A stretch of DNA of 9,289 nucleotides from Solirubrobacteraceae bacterium (GCA_030149625.1 JASLHP010000274.1:1-9289), one strand, 5' to 3'. Positions 1 to 5,887 are shown, numbered from the stretch's first letter. Notes: a model not told the origin generated them from the sequence alone. Made by a program: numbers and translations.

Positions 1-558
1 CTCGGTCGCGAGGTCAGCCCGATGCTGCGCAGCGCTGCGCTGCCGGGCGTCTCTGGCCTGCTGTCACTTACGATCCAGCCGCGCCTGCTGACGGCGCTCG
101 CCGGCGCCGGGCGGCGCATGCGCGACCGCTCGCTCGCTGGCGGCGTGCATCTACAGGCGATCGCGCGAGCGCTCAGGCCGCTCGAGAACGCGGATGCGCG
201 CCAGGCGTTTCTGACAACTCTGCGCTCCGTGATCGACGCGCGCGGGCAGCGCGTCAGCGCCACCGACCGCCTGTACCTGCTCGAGACGATGCCGACGCTG
301 ATCGTGTGGGGTGAGCGAGACCACACGATCCCGCTGGCCCACGGCGCGCGTGCGCATCAGGCGATCCCGCACAGCTACTTCAGAACGCTGCCCGGCGCCG
401 CGCACTTCCCGCACCTGGAAGATCCGCGCGGGCTCGCGCGCGTTCTGCGCGAGTTCATCGAGCAGACGCATCCGGGGCGCATCGAAGACGCCGACTGGGG
501 CGCGGTGCTCGCGCGCCGCTCGCCGCGCACGCGTCTAGTCGGCGACGCCGCGGCTTAG
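1..558 (+). CDS. alpha/beta-fold hydrolase, C-terminal part (5' end outside window)
   Basis: The reading frame is open from base 1, so the true start lies to the left and 185 residues are visible. The visible part corresponds to the cap and the last third of an alpha/beta hydrolase. A core strand reads PTLIVWGERDHTIPL, with the probable catalytic acid Asp at residue 107 of the visible part. It is followed by LPGAAHFPHLEDP with the probable catalytic His at 135, then a closing helix resembling the usual end of the fold (LARVLREFIEQT). The nucleophile elbow (GxSxG) would be upstream of the window. About 30 residues after the fold form an Arg/Ala-rich tail of no recognised function. The substrate cannot be told. 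The gene ends 43 bp before the convergent dioxygenase gene, and no strong terminator is visible between them. The fold is confident, the reaction unknown. Confidence 0.88.
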   Translation, partial: LGREVSPMLRSAALPGVSGLLSLTIQPRLLTALAGAGRRMRDRSLAGGVHLQAIARALRPLENADARQAFLTTLRSVIDARGQRVSATDRLYLLETMPTLIVWGERDHTIPLAHGARAHQAIPHSYFRTLPGAAHFPHLEDPRGLARVLREFIEQTHPGRIEDADWGAVLARRSPRTRLVGDAAA

Positions 559-601
559 CCTGGGCTGTCTCCGGGTGCTCCCGAAAACCGTGCGGCCGTG
601 C

Positions 602-1540
602 TCAATCCGCGGCGGCGGCGGTGCGCCACGCGGGCGGATACGGCAGTGGGCTGAGCGTGCGTTCCAGTTGCTCGCGCATGCCCGCCAACGGCGGCGGCAG
701 TGACAGACCCTCACCGAGGTGGCGCTGATCCTCGTCCACCGCGAAACCCGGCCCGATCGTCGCGAGCTCGAACAGCACGCCGCTCGGCTCGAGGAAGTAC
801 ACCGACTTGAAGTAGAAGCGATCGATCAGGGGCGTCGGGCGGGCGCCCGCCTCGGCCACGCGCATGCGCCACGCCTCGAGGTCCTCCATCACCGCGGCGA
901 ACGCGACGTGGTGCACCGTACCGGCGCCCTGCGTGCGGTTGATCTCCGGCGGCGCCGGGTCATAAGCGTAGAAGCCGCCCCTGCGCTCACCACGCACGTG
1001 CCAGTGCTCCCCCGCTCCTCGCTCGAAGCCCATCGCCTCGCCGAGCAATCGCTCGCTGCGAAACGGAGCGTTGCTGTAGGCACGCACGCCCTCGAACCCC
1101 TGCAGCGCGTGTTCCGCCGGGATCTCCGGGGACTTGGCGCTCAGCGGCTCGTCCTCGGCGGCGCTCACGACAAGCTCGTGTTCGAGGCCCTCGGGATCTC
1201 CGAACAGAAGGCTGTCCTCGGTCAGCTCTGCGTCGACCCCGCTTCGGGTCAGACGCTCGCGCCAGAACTCCAGCGCCGCGCGCGAAGCGACCCGCCACAC
1301 GATCCGGTGAACCATGCCCGCACCCGCGATCCCGCGCGCCGCGCCCGGGTACTCGAAGAACGTCAGGTCCATCCCCGGCGAGCCTTGCTCGTCGCCGTAG
1401 AACAGGTGATACATGTTCGGTTCGTCCTGGTTGACCGTGCGCTTGACCATCCGCAGGCCGAGCACGCCCGTGTAGAACTCGACGTTCGCGGCGGCGTCAC
1501 CCGTGATCGCGCTGATGTGGTGGATGCCCTCGAGCTTCAT
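602..1540 (-). CDS. VOC-family ring-cleaving dioxygenase (MhqO/PcpA-like)
   Basis: A 312-residue protein with two glyoxalase/VOC modules, about residues 4-125 and 148-265. It starts MKLEGIHHISAITGD and ends the second module with a YFLEPSGVLFELAT segment, the pattern of putative hydroquinone ring-cleaving dioxygenases such as PcpA, LinE and Bacillus MhqO. The family's Fe(II) triad is His-His-Glu. Matching candidates here are His8 (in IHHIS), one of the His pair 210/211 (in TVHHVAFA) and Glu258 (in LFELAT). The likely role is extradiol cleavage of hydroquinone-type aromatics or quinone detoxification; the substrate is inferred from family only. I chose the ATG at 1540 because the family normally begins a few residues before the GIHH motif. 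An in-frame ATG at 1552 would add four residues, and neither has a clear Shine-Dalgarno sequence. The gene diverges from the RNA methyltransferase gene with almost no spacer. Confidence 0.9.
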   Translation of the reverse strand: MKLEGIHHISAITGDAAANVEFYTGVLGLRMVKRTVNQDEPNMYHLFYGDEQGSPGMDLTFFEYPGAARGIAGAGMVHRIVWRVASRAALEFWRERLTRSGVDAELTEDSLLFGDPEGLEHELVVSAAEDEPLSAKSPEIPAEHALQGFEGVRAYSNAPFRSERLLGEAMGFERGAGEHWHVRGERRGGFYAYDPAPPEINRTQGAGTVHHVAFAAVMEDLEAWRMRVAEAGARPTPLIDRFYFKSVYFLEPSGVLFELATIGPGFAVDEDQRHLGEGLSLPPPLAGMREQLERTLSPLPYPPAWRTAAAAD

Positions 1541-1549
1541 CCGTGCTGC

Positions 1550-1556
1550 CATTATC
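1550..1556. promoter_or_regulatory. putative symmetric -10 element serving both divergent genes
   Basis: This is the only A/T-rich hexamer between the two divergent start codons. Read on + it is CATTAT (1550-1555), six bases before the GTG at 1562. Read on - it is GATAAT (1556 to 1551), ten bases before the ATG at 1540. Both are near TATAAT and both sit where a -10 would give a leaderless or very short-leader mRNA. No convincing -35 box is seen on either strand; any would lie inside the opposite gene. This is inferred from position and sequence only. Confidence 0.4.
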
Positions 1557-1561
1557 GCCGA

Positions 1562-2335
1562 GTGCAGGATGGATCGCTGATCCCGAAGTTCGGCCGCGCG
1601 CGCCGCGACCCAGCGCTGGCCGTGCTCGAAGGGCTGCACCCGCTCAAGCACGCGCTGCGCTTCGGCGCCGAGGTACTCGAGGCTGTCACACGCGACGCCG
1701 CCGAGCTCGAGCGCCTGATCGCTGAGCTCGCGCCCGACCTCAGCGAGCGAGCGAGTGCGCTCGTGCGCGAGGTCGAGCCGGCGGTGTTCGAGCGCCTCGC
1801 GCCGCTGACGCCTTCGACGGGCGTGATGGCGCTCGCCGTGCGGCCCTCGGTCGATGCTCGCGCCGTGCTCCACGACGCGTGTGCGGCGCCCGTCGTCGTG
1901 CTCGAGAATCCCCGCGACCTCGGCAACGTGGGCGCGTGCGTGCGCGTTGCCGCCGCGGCCGACGCCGCTGGCGTGCTCGCCAGCGGCAGCCACGACCCGT
2001 GGCATCCCGACGCGCTGCGCGGCGCCGCCGGCCTGCACTTCGCGGTGCCCGTCGCACGCCTCGATCGACTCGCGCTGCTGCGCGAGAGCAAGCGGCCATT
2101 GCTAGCGCTGGACCCCGATGGCGAGCCGCTCGAGCCCTCCCGGCTACCAGCACGCGCGGTGCTGGCATTTGGCACGGAGCGGCAAGGCCTCAGTGGCGAG
2201 CTGCTCGAGAGCGCCGACGCACGCGTGAGCATCCCCATGCGCGCCGGCGTCTCGAGTCTCAACCTCGCAACCTCCGTGGCCGCCGTGCTGTTCGCATGGC
2301 GGCTGTCGGCCCGAGCGCTATCGCCGCCCGGATGA
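1562..2335 (+). CDS. SpoU/TrmH-family RNA 2'-O-methyltransferase
   Basis: A 257-residue SPOUT-class methyltransferase that should transfer a methyl group from S-adenosylmethionine to a ribose 2'-OH of rRNA or tRNA. All three SpoU motifs are visible. Motif 1 is LENPRDLGNVGACVRVAAA (residues 115-132, with the conserved Arg128). Motif 2 is AFGTERQGLS (202-211). Motif 3 is SIPMRAGVSSLNLATSVAAV (223-242), which forms the knotted SAM site. About 100 N-terminal residues probably form the substrate-recognition part. I used the GTG at 1562: it is the first start in frame after the divergent gene, it precedes the helix RDPALAVLEGLHPLKHALRF, and a -10-like hexamer lies six bases upstream. There is no Shine-Dalgarno sequence, so the mRNA may be leaderless and the start is less certain than the frame. 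The RNA target cannot be read from the sequence. Confidence 0.88.
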   Translation: MQDGSLIPKFGRARRDPALAVLEGLHPLKHALRFGAEVLEAVTRDAAELERLIAELAPDLSERASALVREVEPAVFERLAPLTPSTGVMALAVRPSVDARAVLHDACAAPVVVLENPRDLGNVGACVRVAAAADAAGVLASGSHDPWHPDALRGAAGLHFAVPVARLDRLALLRESKRPLLALDPDGEPLEPSRLPARAVLAFGTERQGLSGELLESADARVSIPMRAGVSSLNLATSVAAVLFAWRLSARALSPPG

Positions 2336-2337
2336 AC

Positions 2338-2351
2338 AACCTGCTCAGGTT
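2338..2351. terminator. putative small bidirectional hairpin between convergent genes
   Basis: AACCTG-CT-CAGGTT is a perfect inverted repeat with 6-bp arms (in practice a 5-bp stem with a tetraloop). It lies in the 22-bp gap between the stop of the RNA methyltransferase and the stop of the CADD-like gene. On the + strand it is followed by TCTACAATTA, a mildly A/T-rich tail. The location suits a shared terminator, but the stem is short and there is no clear U tract. Confidence 0.35.
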
Positions 2352-2357
2352 CTACAA

Positions 2358-3044
2358 TTAGGTCGCAGCTTCGACCCCGTCGAGCAGCAGCCAGTTGCCG
2401 CGCAGCGCGTCGCTCGCACGGGCCAGCATCCGCGTCGCCTCCGCGGCCGCGTCCTCGCTGTCCGCCATCAACAGTGCGATCAGCTCCGCCGCCTCGCGCG
2501 CGTGCGCGACGTCGCGCAGCTGATGAAGTCTGAAGTACTCCGTTGCGGGTCCCTCGGCGGTGAAACCGTAGTGCTCGGTCAGCCCGCGAATCTTCGTCGC
2601 CGAGATCTCCGGCTGGCTGGCCTCGATCGCATACAGCACAGCGAGATGCTCGAGCAGGCTCTCGCCCGCCGTCCACGCACGCACGCACGCACGCGTCTGC
2701 TCGAGGCCGGCGCAGGCCGACCGCGATTCCGGCGTCGCCGCCGGCGCCACCGCCACGGCCCGCTCGAACCGCCCCCACAGCGCCACGTGCGCGGCCTCCT
2801 CCTCGGCGTGGCGGCGCAGCCCGTCACTCCGCGTCGCCGCAAGCGACTCCGCGTCCTGCGCGCGCGCACACTCGGCGCTCAGCGCGGAGGCGTCCGCCAG
2901 CGCCTGCACCGCGTGGCGATACTCGCCGGCGTACAGGTCGAGCTCGCCGGCGCTCAGCTCGCCGGCGCTCCAGCGCTGATAGAACGGGTGCTCGAGCACA
3001 TTGATCGCGGCGCGCGCCCGATCGAGCCTGGCCAAGACGTCCAT
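2358..3044 (-). CDS. CADD-like di-metal oxygenase, probable p-aminobenzoate synthase (folate)
   Basis: A 228-residue all-helical protein of the heme-oxygenase-like di-metal oxidase (HDO) superfamily, close to Chlamydia CADD. Matching segments are EHPFYQRWSAGEL (18-30), KIRGLTEHYGF (151-161) and the HxxxDxxH ligand block at His174, Asp178 and His181. Further metal ligand candidates are a Glu in 81-83, His86 and Glu141. CADD is known to build p-aminobenzoate, the folate precursor, from its own tyrosine with a lysine as nitrogen source. The equivalents by eye are Tyr22 and Lys151, both present. Another CADD active-site tyrosine (Tyr141) seems to be Ile140 here. The start at 3044 is supported by AAGGGAA about 9 bases upstream; the frame is open further upstream but without homology. 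It stands alone and diverges from a small membrane protein gene. Family assignment is strong. The pABA role is inferred, and a TenA/PqqC-like oxidase with another role is the alternative. Confidence 0.87.
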   Translation of the reverse strand: MDVLARLDRARAAINVLEHPFYQRWSAGELSAGELDLYAGEYRHAVQALADASALSAECARAQDAESLAATRSDGLRRHAEEEAAHVALWGRFERAVAVAPAATPESRSACAGLEQTRACVRAWTAGESLLEHLAVLYAIEASQPEISATKIRGLTEHYGFTAEGPATEYFRLHQLRDVAHAREAAELIALLMADSEDAAAEATRMLARASDALRGNWLLLDGVEAAT

Positions 3045-3061
3045 TGCAAGCGTTCCCTTCT

Positions 3062-3104
3062 GTCGGGTTGTCGGATGCGGCGTGGAGGAGATCGCTCTCC
3101 CGAC
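3062..3104 (-). promoter_or_regulatory. structured leader upstream of the CADD-like gene
   Basis: The 177-bp divergent gap 3045-3221 holds two inverted repeats just upstream of the CADD-like gene's ribosome site. GGAGA-TCGC-TCTCC lies at 3087-3100. An outer pair, GTCGGG (3062-3067) and CCCGAC (3099-3104), partly overlaps it. In the - strand mRNA the outer stem would end a few bases before the AAGGGAA ribosome site, so it could affect initiation. I recognise no riboswitch class here. The rest of the gap (3105-3221) shows no clear -35/-10 pair. Confidence 0.25.
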
Positions 3105-3221
3105 GCAGAAACCTACGGAGTTAGCGAGGTCTTCGTCAGCCCAAGACTGGACCGCCGTCCGGATGGTATGCGAGGGTCTTCGTGGGAGTCCGCCCAGTGA
3201 GGGCAAAGGGGGTGGTTTCAG

Positions 3222-3542
3222 GTGACCGTCGTCGTTGTTGCGGTGCTAGGCGCAATGGGGTTCAGCGCATTGCTTGCTCTCGCCCTCGGCAGGGCCGCGG
3301 CGCACGCCGACAGGCGCTCCGAGCACGTTCTCGCGGAGCGTCGCGCGAATCCCACGATCACTGGCTATCGCCAGAGCTACGCCGGGTTTGCCGGCGCGCA
3401 GTCGGCGATCGCGCGCGAGCTGTCGACCGCGATGCCCTCGTCGAGGACGAGCATCGGGACTCAACGGCTTCCAGTCAGCTCCTGCACCTCGCGACGCCCA
3501 CGCGTGCTGATCAGGACGCCTGGCGGCAGCTCGAGGCCCTAG
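3222..3542 (+). CDS. small membrane-anchored hypothetical protein, apparently frameshifted
   Basis: I do not recognise this gene. The GTG at 3222 is preceded by a good ribosome site (AAAGGGGGTGG, 3206-3216). The intact frame gives 106 residues: a hydrophobic segment (about 2-24, VVVVAVLGAMGFSALLALAL) that would anchor it in the membrane, then a polar part including NPTITGYRQSYAGFAGAQSA. From about residue 68 the frame turns into an Arg/Ser/Pro/Thr-rich string that looks non-coding. The -1 frame from 3422 instead reads VDRDALVEDEHRDST and onward to LEALGQPGP with normal acidic/helical composition, ending at 3559. One missing G in GAGCTG|TCGAC would join both parts into a 112-residue protein. 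Both possible stop codons lie in CTAG units of the adjoining tandem repeat. A real gene is likely; its function and true C-terminus are unknown. Confidence 0.6.
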   Translation: MTVVVVAVLGAMGFSALLALALGRAAAHADRRSEHVLAERRANPTITGYRQSYAGFAGAQSAIARELSTAMPSSRTSIGTQRLPVSSCTSRRPRVLIRTPGGSSRP

Positions 3543-3668
3543 GGCAACCAGGGCCCTAGAGCAGCCCGGGCCCTAGAGCAGCCCGGGCCCTAGAGCAGCC
3601 CGGGCCCTAGAGCAGCCTGGGCCCCTAGAGCAGCCCGAGGCTCTAGAGCAGCTCGAGGCCCTAGGGGG
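3533..3668. repeat. tandem 17/18-bp repeat array, each unit carrying CTAG
   Basis: About eight units of consensus GGGCCCTAGAGCAGCCC, with edge units beginning GAGG in place of GGG. The CTAG cores start at 3539, 3556, 3573, 3590, 3607, 3625, 3643 and 3661, so there are four 17-bp steps followed by three 18-bp steps. Units 3551-3567, 3568-3584 and 3585-3601 are identical. CTAG contains TAG on both strands, and 17-bp steps rotate the frame, so the array blocks translation in all frames from both sides. Neighbouring GGGCCC palindromes can pair into stems. It fills the space between two convergent genes and contains the stop codons of both. A bidirectional terminator or insulator is plausible but unproven. 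Confidence 0.92.
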
Positions 3669-3969
3669 CCGGCGCGGATACGACCGGAATCGGCGCCTGC
3701 GCCTGCGTGTGCGTCGGCGCCACCGCGCCCTTCGCGGGCGTGCCGGCCGTCAGCACAGCCGTGGAGAGCGCCGCGAGCACCAGCACCGCGGTGACCGCGA
3801 CGACCGCGCGCTGGCCGGCGAGGCTGCCGGGAAAGTCCGGTTTGCGCATCCCCAGCCCGAGCGACAGGATCAGCGCCCACGCCACGAGCACTCCGCCCGC
3901 GATGTAGAACGGAACCTTGCTCTTCTCCGCCGCGAGCACCGGCGTCAACTGCAGGGCGAACGTGTGCAT
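3661..3969 (-). CDS. small hypothetical membrane protein, two predicted TM helices
   Basis: I do not recognise a family. The 102-residue protein has a polar N-terminus (MHTFALQLTPVLAAEKSK) and two strongly hydrophobic segments. The first is about 20-41 (PFYIAGGVLVAWALILSLGLGM). The second is about 54-76 (RAVVAVTAVLVLAALSTAV), after a short loop with RKPDFPGSLAG. A Thr/Gln/Ala/Pro-rich tail of about 25 residues follows. This suits a small inner-membrane hairpin protein with its tail on the outer or inner face, orientation unknown. There is no Shine-Dalgarno sequence before the ATG, but TAGGCT ends seven bases upstream, so a leaderless transcript is likely. The stop codon is the last CTAG of the tandem array. 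The gene diverges from the dehalogenase-like gene with a 55-bp gap. Coding status is well supported by the two helices and the codon pattern. Confidence 0.7.
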   Translation of the reverse strand: MHTFALQLTPVLAAEKSKVPFYIAGGVLVAWALILSLGLGMRKPDFPGSLAGQRAVVAVTAVLVLAALSTAVLTAGTPAKGAVAPTHTQAQAPIPVVSAPAP

Positions 3970-3976
3970 TGCTACG

Positions 3977-3982
3977 AGCCTA
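3977..3982 (-). promoter_or_regulatory. putative -10 for a leaderless start at 3969
   Basis: TAGGCT on the - strand fits TANNNT and ends seven bases before the ATG at 3969, which would place +1 at or next to the start codon. No -35 is apparent, and no Shine-Dalgarno sequence exists that would otherwise explain initiation. Confidence 0.4.
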
Positions 3983-3998
3983 ACCGATGGGCCGCCGG

Positions 3999-4004
3999 TA
4001 TGCT
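3999..4004 (+). promoter_or_regulatory. putative -10 for the dehalogenase-like gene
   Basis: TATGCT (TANNNT) lies 20 bases before the ATG at 4025, giving a leader of about 12-14 bases. That leader contains GGGGGAG (4016-4022) as a closely spaced ribosome site. It also contains a four-codon reading frame, ATG at 4014 encoding MGEQ, whose TGA overlaps the gene's ATG as ATGA. Confidence 0.35.
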
Positions 4005-4024
4005 AGGGGCGCGATGGGGGAGCA

Positions 4025-4906
4025 ATGAGGCAGGTCACGCGCACGCGCGAGGACGCGCTCGAGGGGCTGCCCGACTTCCCGTTCGTCCCGCACTACAGGG
4101 AGGTCGACGCGCTGCGGCTGGCGCACCTCGACGAGGGCGAGGGCGCGCCGGTGCTGTTCTTCCACGGCGAGCCCACGTGGTCGTTTCTGTGGCGCAAGGT
4201 GATCCCGCCAGTGCGCGACGCCGGCTTTCGCTGCGTGGCGCCGGATCTCGCCGGCTTCGGACGCTCGGATAAGCCCACGGACATCGACTTCTACTCCTAC
4301 GACCGCCACTGCGAGCTCGCCGGCACGCTGCTGGAGGATCTCGACATCCGCGGCGCGACCGCCGTAGTGCACGACTGGGGCGGCCCGATCGGGCTGCGCT
4401 TGGCGGTCGAGCAGCGCGAGCGCATCGATCGTCTCGTGATTCTCGACACCGGCCTGTTCACCGGCCACCAGCGCATGAGCGATGCGTGGATCGCGTTCCG
4501 CGACTTCGTCGCGCGCACCGAGGACCTGCCGATCGGTTTCCTCGTGCGCGGTGCGTGCAAGACCGATCCGGGCGACGCCGTGATCGCCGCCTACGACGCG
4601 CCCTATCCGGACGCCGCTTCGAAGGCGGGCGCGCGCGCGTTCCCGCTGTTGATCCCGCAGGCGCCCGACGCGCCCGGAGCCGAGGCGGGCCAGCGTGTGC
4701 ACGCGGCGCTGCGCGACGATCGCCGCCCCACGCTGATGCTGTGGGCCGACTCGGATCCGGTGCTGCCGCTGGCCACAGGCGAGCGCTTCGCCGAGTCGAT
4801 CGGGCGCCCGAAGCCACGCACGATCGAGGACGCGAGCCACTTCCTGCAGGAGGATCAGGGGCCGCTGATCGGCTCGCTGATCGCCGACTGGCTCGCCGCC
4901 GGCTGA
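4025..4906 (+). CDS. haloalkane dehalogenase-like alpha/beta hydrolase (DhlA type)
   Basis: A 293-residue alpha/beta hydrolase with features of haloalkane dehalogenases, which hydrolyse carbon-halogen bonds through an aspartyl ester in the cytoplasm. Oxyanion-hole motif FFHGEPTWSFLWRKVIPP (45-62) matches the HGEPTWS signature. APDLAGFGRSDKP (72-84) follows. The nucleophile elbow VHDWGGPIG (115-123) has Asp117 in place of the serine of esterases, with the halide-binding Trp118 next to it. The acid is probably Asp244 (WADSDPVLP) and the base His272 (DASHFLQED). The cap domain is about 143-215. A second halide-stabilising Trp, present in DhlA, cannot be placed by eye, although Trp154 in the cap is a candidate, so real dehalogenase activity is not certain. 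Epoxide hydrolases share the Asp but usually not this exact HGEPTWS context. Its stop is directly followed by a strong hairpin. Confidence 0.88.
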   Translation: MRQVTRTREDALEGLPDFPFVPHYREVDALRLAHLDEGEGAPVLFFHGEPTWSFLWRKVIPPVRDAGFRCVAPDLAGFGRSDKPTDIDFYSYDRHCELAGTLLEDLDIRGATAVVHDWGGPIGLRLAVEQRERIDRLVILDTGLFTGHQRMSDAWIAFRDFVARTEDLPIGFLVRGACKTDPGDAVIAAYDAPYPDAASKAGARAFPLLIPQAPDAPGAEAGQRVHAALRDDRRPTLMLWADSDPVLPLATGERFAESIGRPKPRTIEDASHFLQEDQGPLIGSLIADWLAAG

Positions 4907-4932
4907 GCTCGCCGGCGGCTGAGCCGCCGGCG
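4895..4932. terminator. GC-rich double hairpin, probable terminator between convergent genes
   Basis: Three 9-base arms occur in a row: GCCGCCGGC (4895-4903), its complement GCCGGCGGC (4911-4919), and GCCGCCGGC again (4923-4931). The middle arm can pair with the left arm around a 7-base loop that contains the TGA stop of the dehalogenase-like gene. It can instead pair with the right arm around a 3-base TGA loop, extended by one C-G pair (4910/4932). No U tract follows. It lies between the stops of two convergent genes, so it may stop transcription from both sides. Confidence 0.55.
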
Positions 4933-4976
4933 CAGTGGCGCGTGCGGCGGCGTCCGCGGGCACTGTTGCGCCCGGG

Positions 4977-5876
4977 TCAGTCCCCGGCCGAGCGCGTGAT
5001 CCGCGGGCGCTCCGGCACCGGCTCGAGGCCCGGCTCGGAGTGCGCCGCGCGCAGCTCGTAGTCGTGGCGGATGCTCGCGTCTGCGCCCGCGAGCACACGG
5101 TCAGCCTTGATCGCCCGGCTGAGACCCTCGCCGAGACCGCGCGGGAGCATCGACGCCAGCAGGCTCGTGCGCTTGACCGACTTGGGCACCCACACGTCGA
5201 CGATGCCGAGCTGCAGCGCCTCGACGATCGCATCGGCGACGTCGGTCGGCTCGAGGTTGCCGATCCCGCGCACCGCGCCGAGTCCGGAGCCGAGCTCGGT
5301 GTTGACGACGACCGGCATCACGTAGCTGAGATCGACGTGCGCATCCATCAGCCGCAGCTCGCCGCGCACCGCCTCGGTCAGGCCGACGACGGCGTGCTTG
5401 GTCGCCGAGTAAGTCGCGCCTCCGGGGGCGCCGAACTTGCCAGCCTGCGAGGAGATGTTGACGATGTGGCCGCGGTCGCGCGGGATCATCCGCGCCAGCG
5501 CGAGCTTCATGCCGAGGATCACGCCATGGATGTTGATGTCGACCATCCGCTGCGCGGTCAGATCGTCCTCGTCGAGGAAGCGCCCTATCTGCATGATGCC
5601 GGCGTTGTTGACGAGCACGTCCAGTGGCCCGAGCTGTTCCTCGGCGGCGTCGAGGAACGCGCTGAAGGATGCACGGTCGGTCACGTCGAGCTCGAGCGCC
5701 ACCGCGGCGGGCCCCAGCTCGTCAGCCGTCTTCGTCGCGGTGGCGAGGTCGACGTCGCCGATCGCCACGCGCATGCCGTGGCGCAAGAACGCTTCGGCGG
5801 TCGCGCGTCCGATCCCTCGCGCGGCGCCGGTGATCGCGGCTGTCTCTCCCGCGAGAATGCGGGGCTGCTTGGCCAT
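4977..5876 (-). CDS. SDR-family NAD(P)-dependent oxidoreductase
   Basis: A 299-residue classical short-chain dehydrogenase/reductase. The Rossmann motif TGAARGIG is at 16-23. Asp41 at the end of beta-2 (VAIGDVD) points to NAD(H) rather than NADP(H). NNAG lies at 90-93. The active-site set is Asn115 (MVDINIHG), Ser142/143 (NISSQAG), Tyr156 and Lys160 (YSATK). The C-terminal 70 residues extend past the usual 250-residue core with a basic, helical tail (VPKSVKRTSLLASMLPRGLG), as in several actinobacterial SDRs. The reaction is oxidation or reduction of an unidentified alcohol or ketone. The start at 5876 is fixed by a near-perfect AGGAGGAG (5887-5880) with five bases between the AGGAGG core and the ATG; an upstream ATG at 5915 has no such site and adds nothing conserved. 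It diverges from the tailed hydrolase across a region with operator-like inverted repeats. Confidence 0.92.
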   Translation of the reverse strand: MAKQPRILAGETAAITGAARGIGRATAEAFLRHGMRVAIGDVDLATATKTADELGPAAVALELDVTDRASFSAFLDAAEEQLGPLDVLVNNAGIMQIGRFLDEDDLTAQRMVDINIHGVILGMKLALARMIPRDRGHIVNISSQAGKFGAPGGATYSATKHAVVGLTEAVRGELRLMDAHVDLSYVMPVVVNTELGSGLGAVRGIGNLEPTDVADAIVEALQLGIVDVWVPKSVKRTSLLASMLPRGLGEGLSRAIKADRVLAGADASIRHDYELRAAHSEPGLEPVPERPRITRSAGD

Positions 5877-5879
5877 GGT

Positions 5880-5887
5880 CTCCTCCT
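5880..5887 (-). promoter_or_regulatory. strong Shine-Dalgarno sequence deciding the SDR start
   Basis: AGGAGGAG on the - strand lies just upstream of the ATG at 5876. It is the best ribosome site in the window and rules against the in-frame ATG at 5915. Confidence 0.85.

Noticed and set aside
572..583. CGGG-TGCT-CCCG as a terminator between the first two genes
   Set aside because: The 4-bp stem is too weak and has no U tract; such motifs are common by chance at this GC content.
1540..1552. ATG at 1552 as the dioxygenase start
   Set aside because: It adds only MAAR before the family's usual N-terminus, has no Shine-Dalgarno sequence, and overlaps the proposed -10. Kept as an alternative only.
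3182..3221. GTG at 3182 as the start of a separate gene running to 3559
   Set aside because: No ribosome site, and an Arg/Cys-rich N-terminal half. Only the part after 3422 looks coding, which fits a frameshifted continuation of the 3222 gene.
3045..3221. Riboswitch upstream of the CADD-like gene
   Set aside because: Inverted repeats are present, but I recognise no conserved core of any known class such as the tetrahydrofolate riboswitch.
3533..3668. CRISPR array
   Set aside because: Units are 17-18 bp directly adjacent with no unique spacers, and no cas genes are nearby.
4014..4028. Four-codon MGEQ reading frame as a regulatory upstream peptide
   Set aside because: Too short to judge. The ATGA overlap is noted with the promoter, but there is no sign of leader-peptide features such as a codon run.
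3980..5233. Long open frame on - antisense to the dehalogenase-like gene
   Set aside because: It lies opposite a gene with a complete catalytic motif set and looks like its codon shadow.
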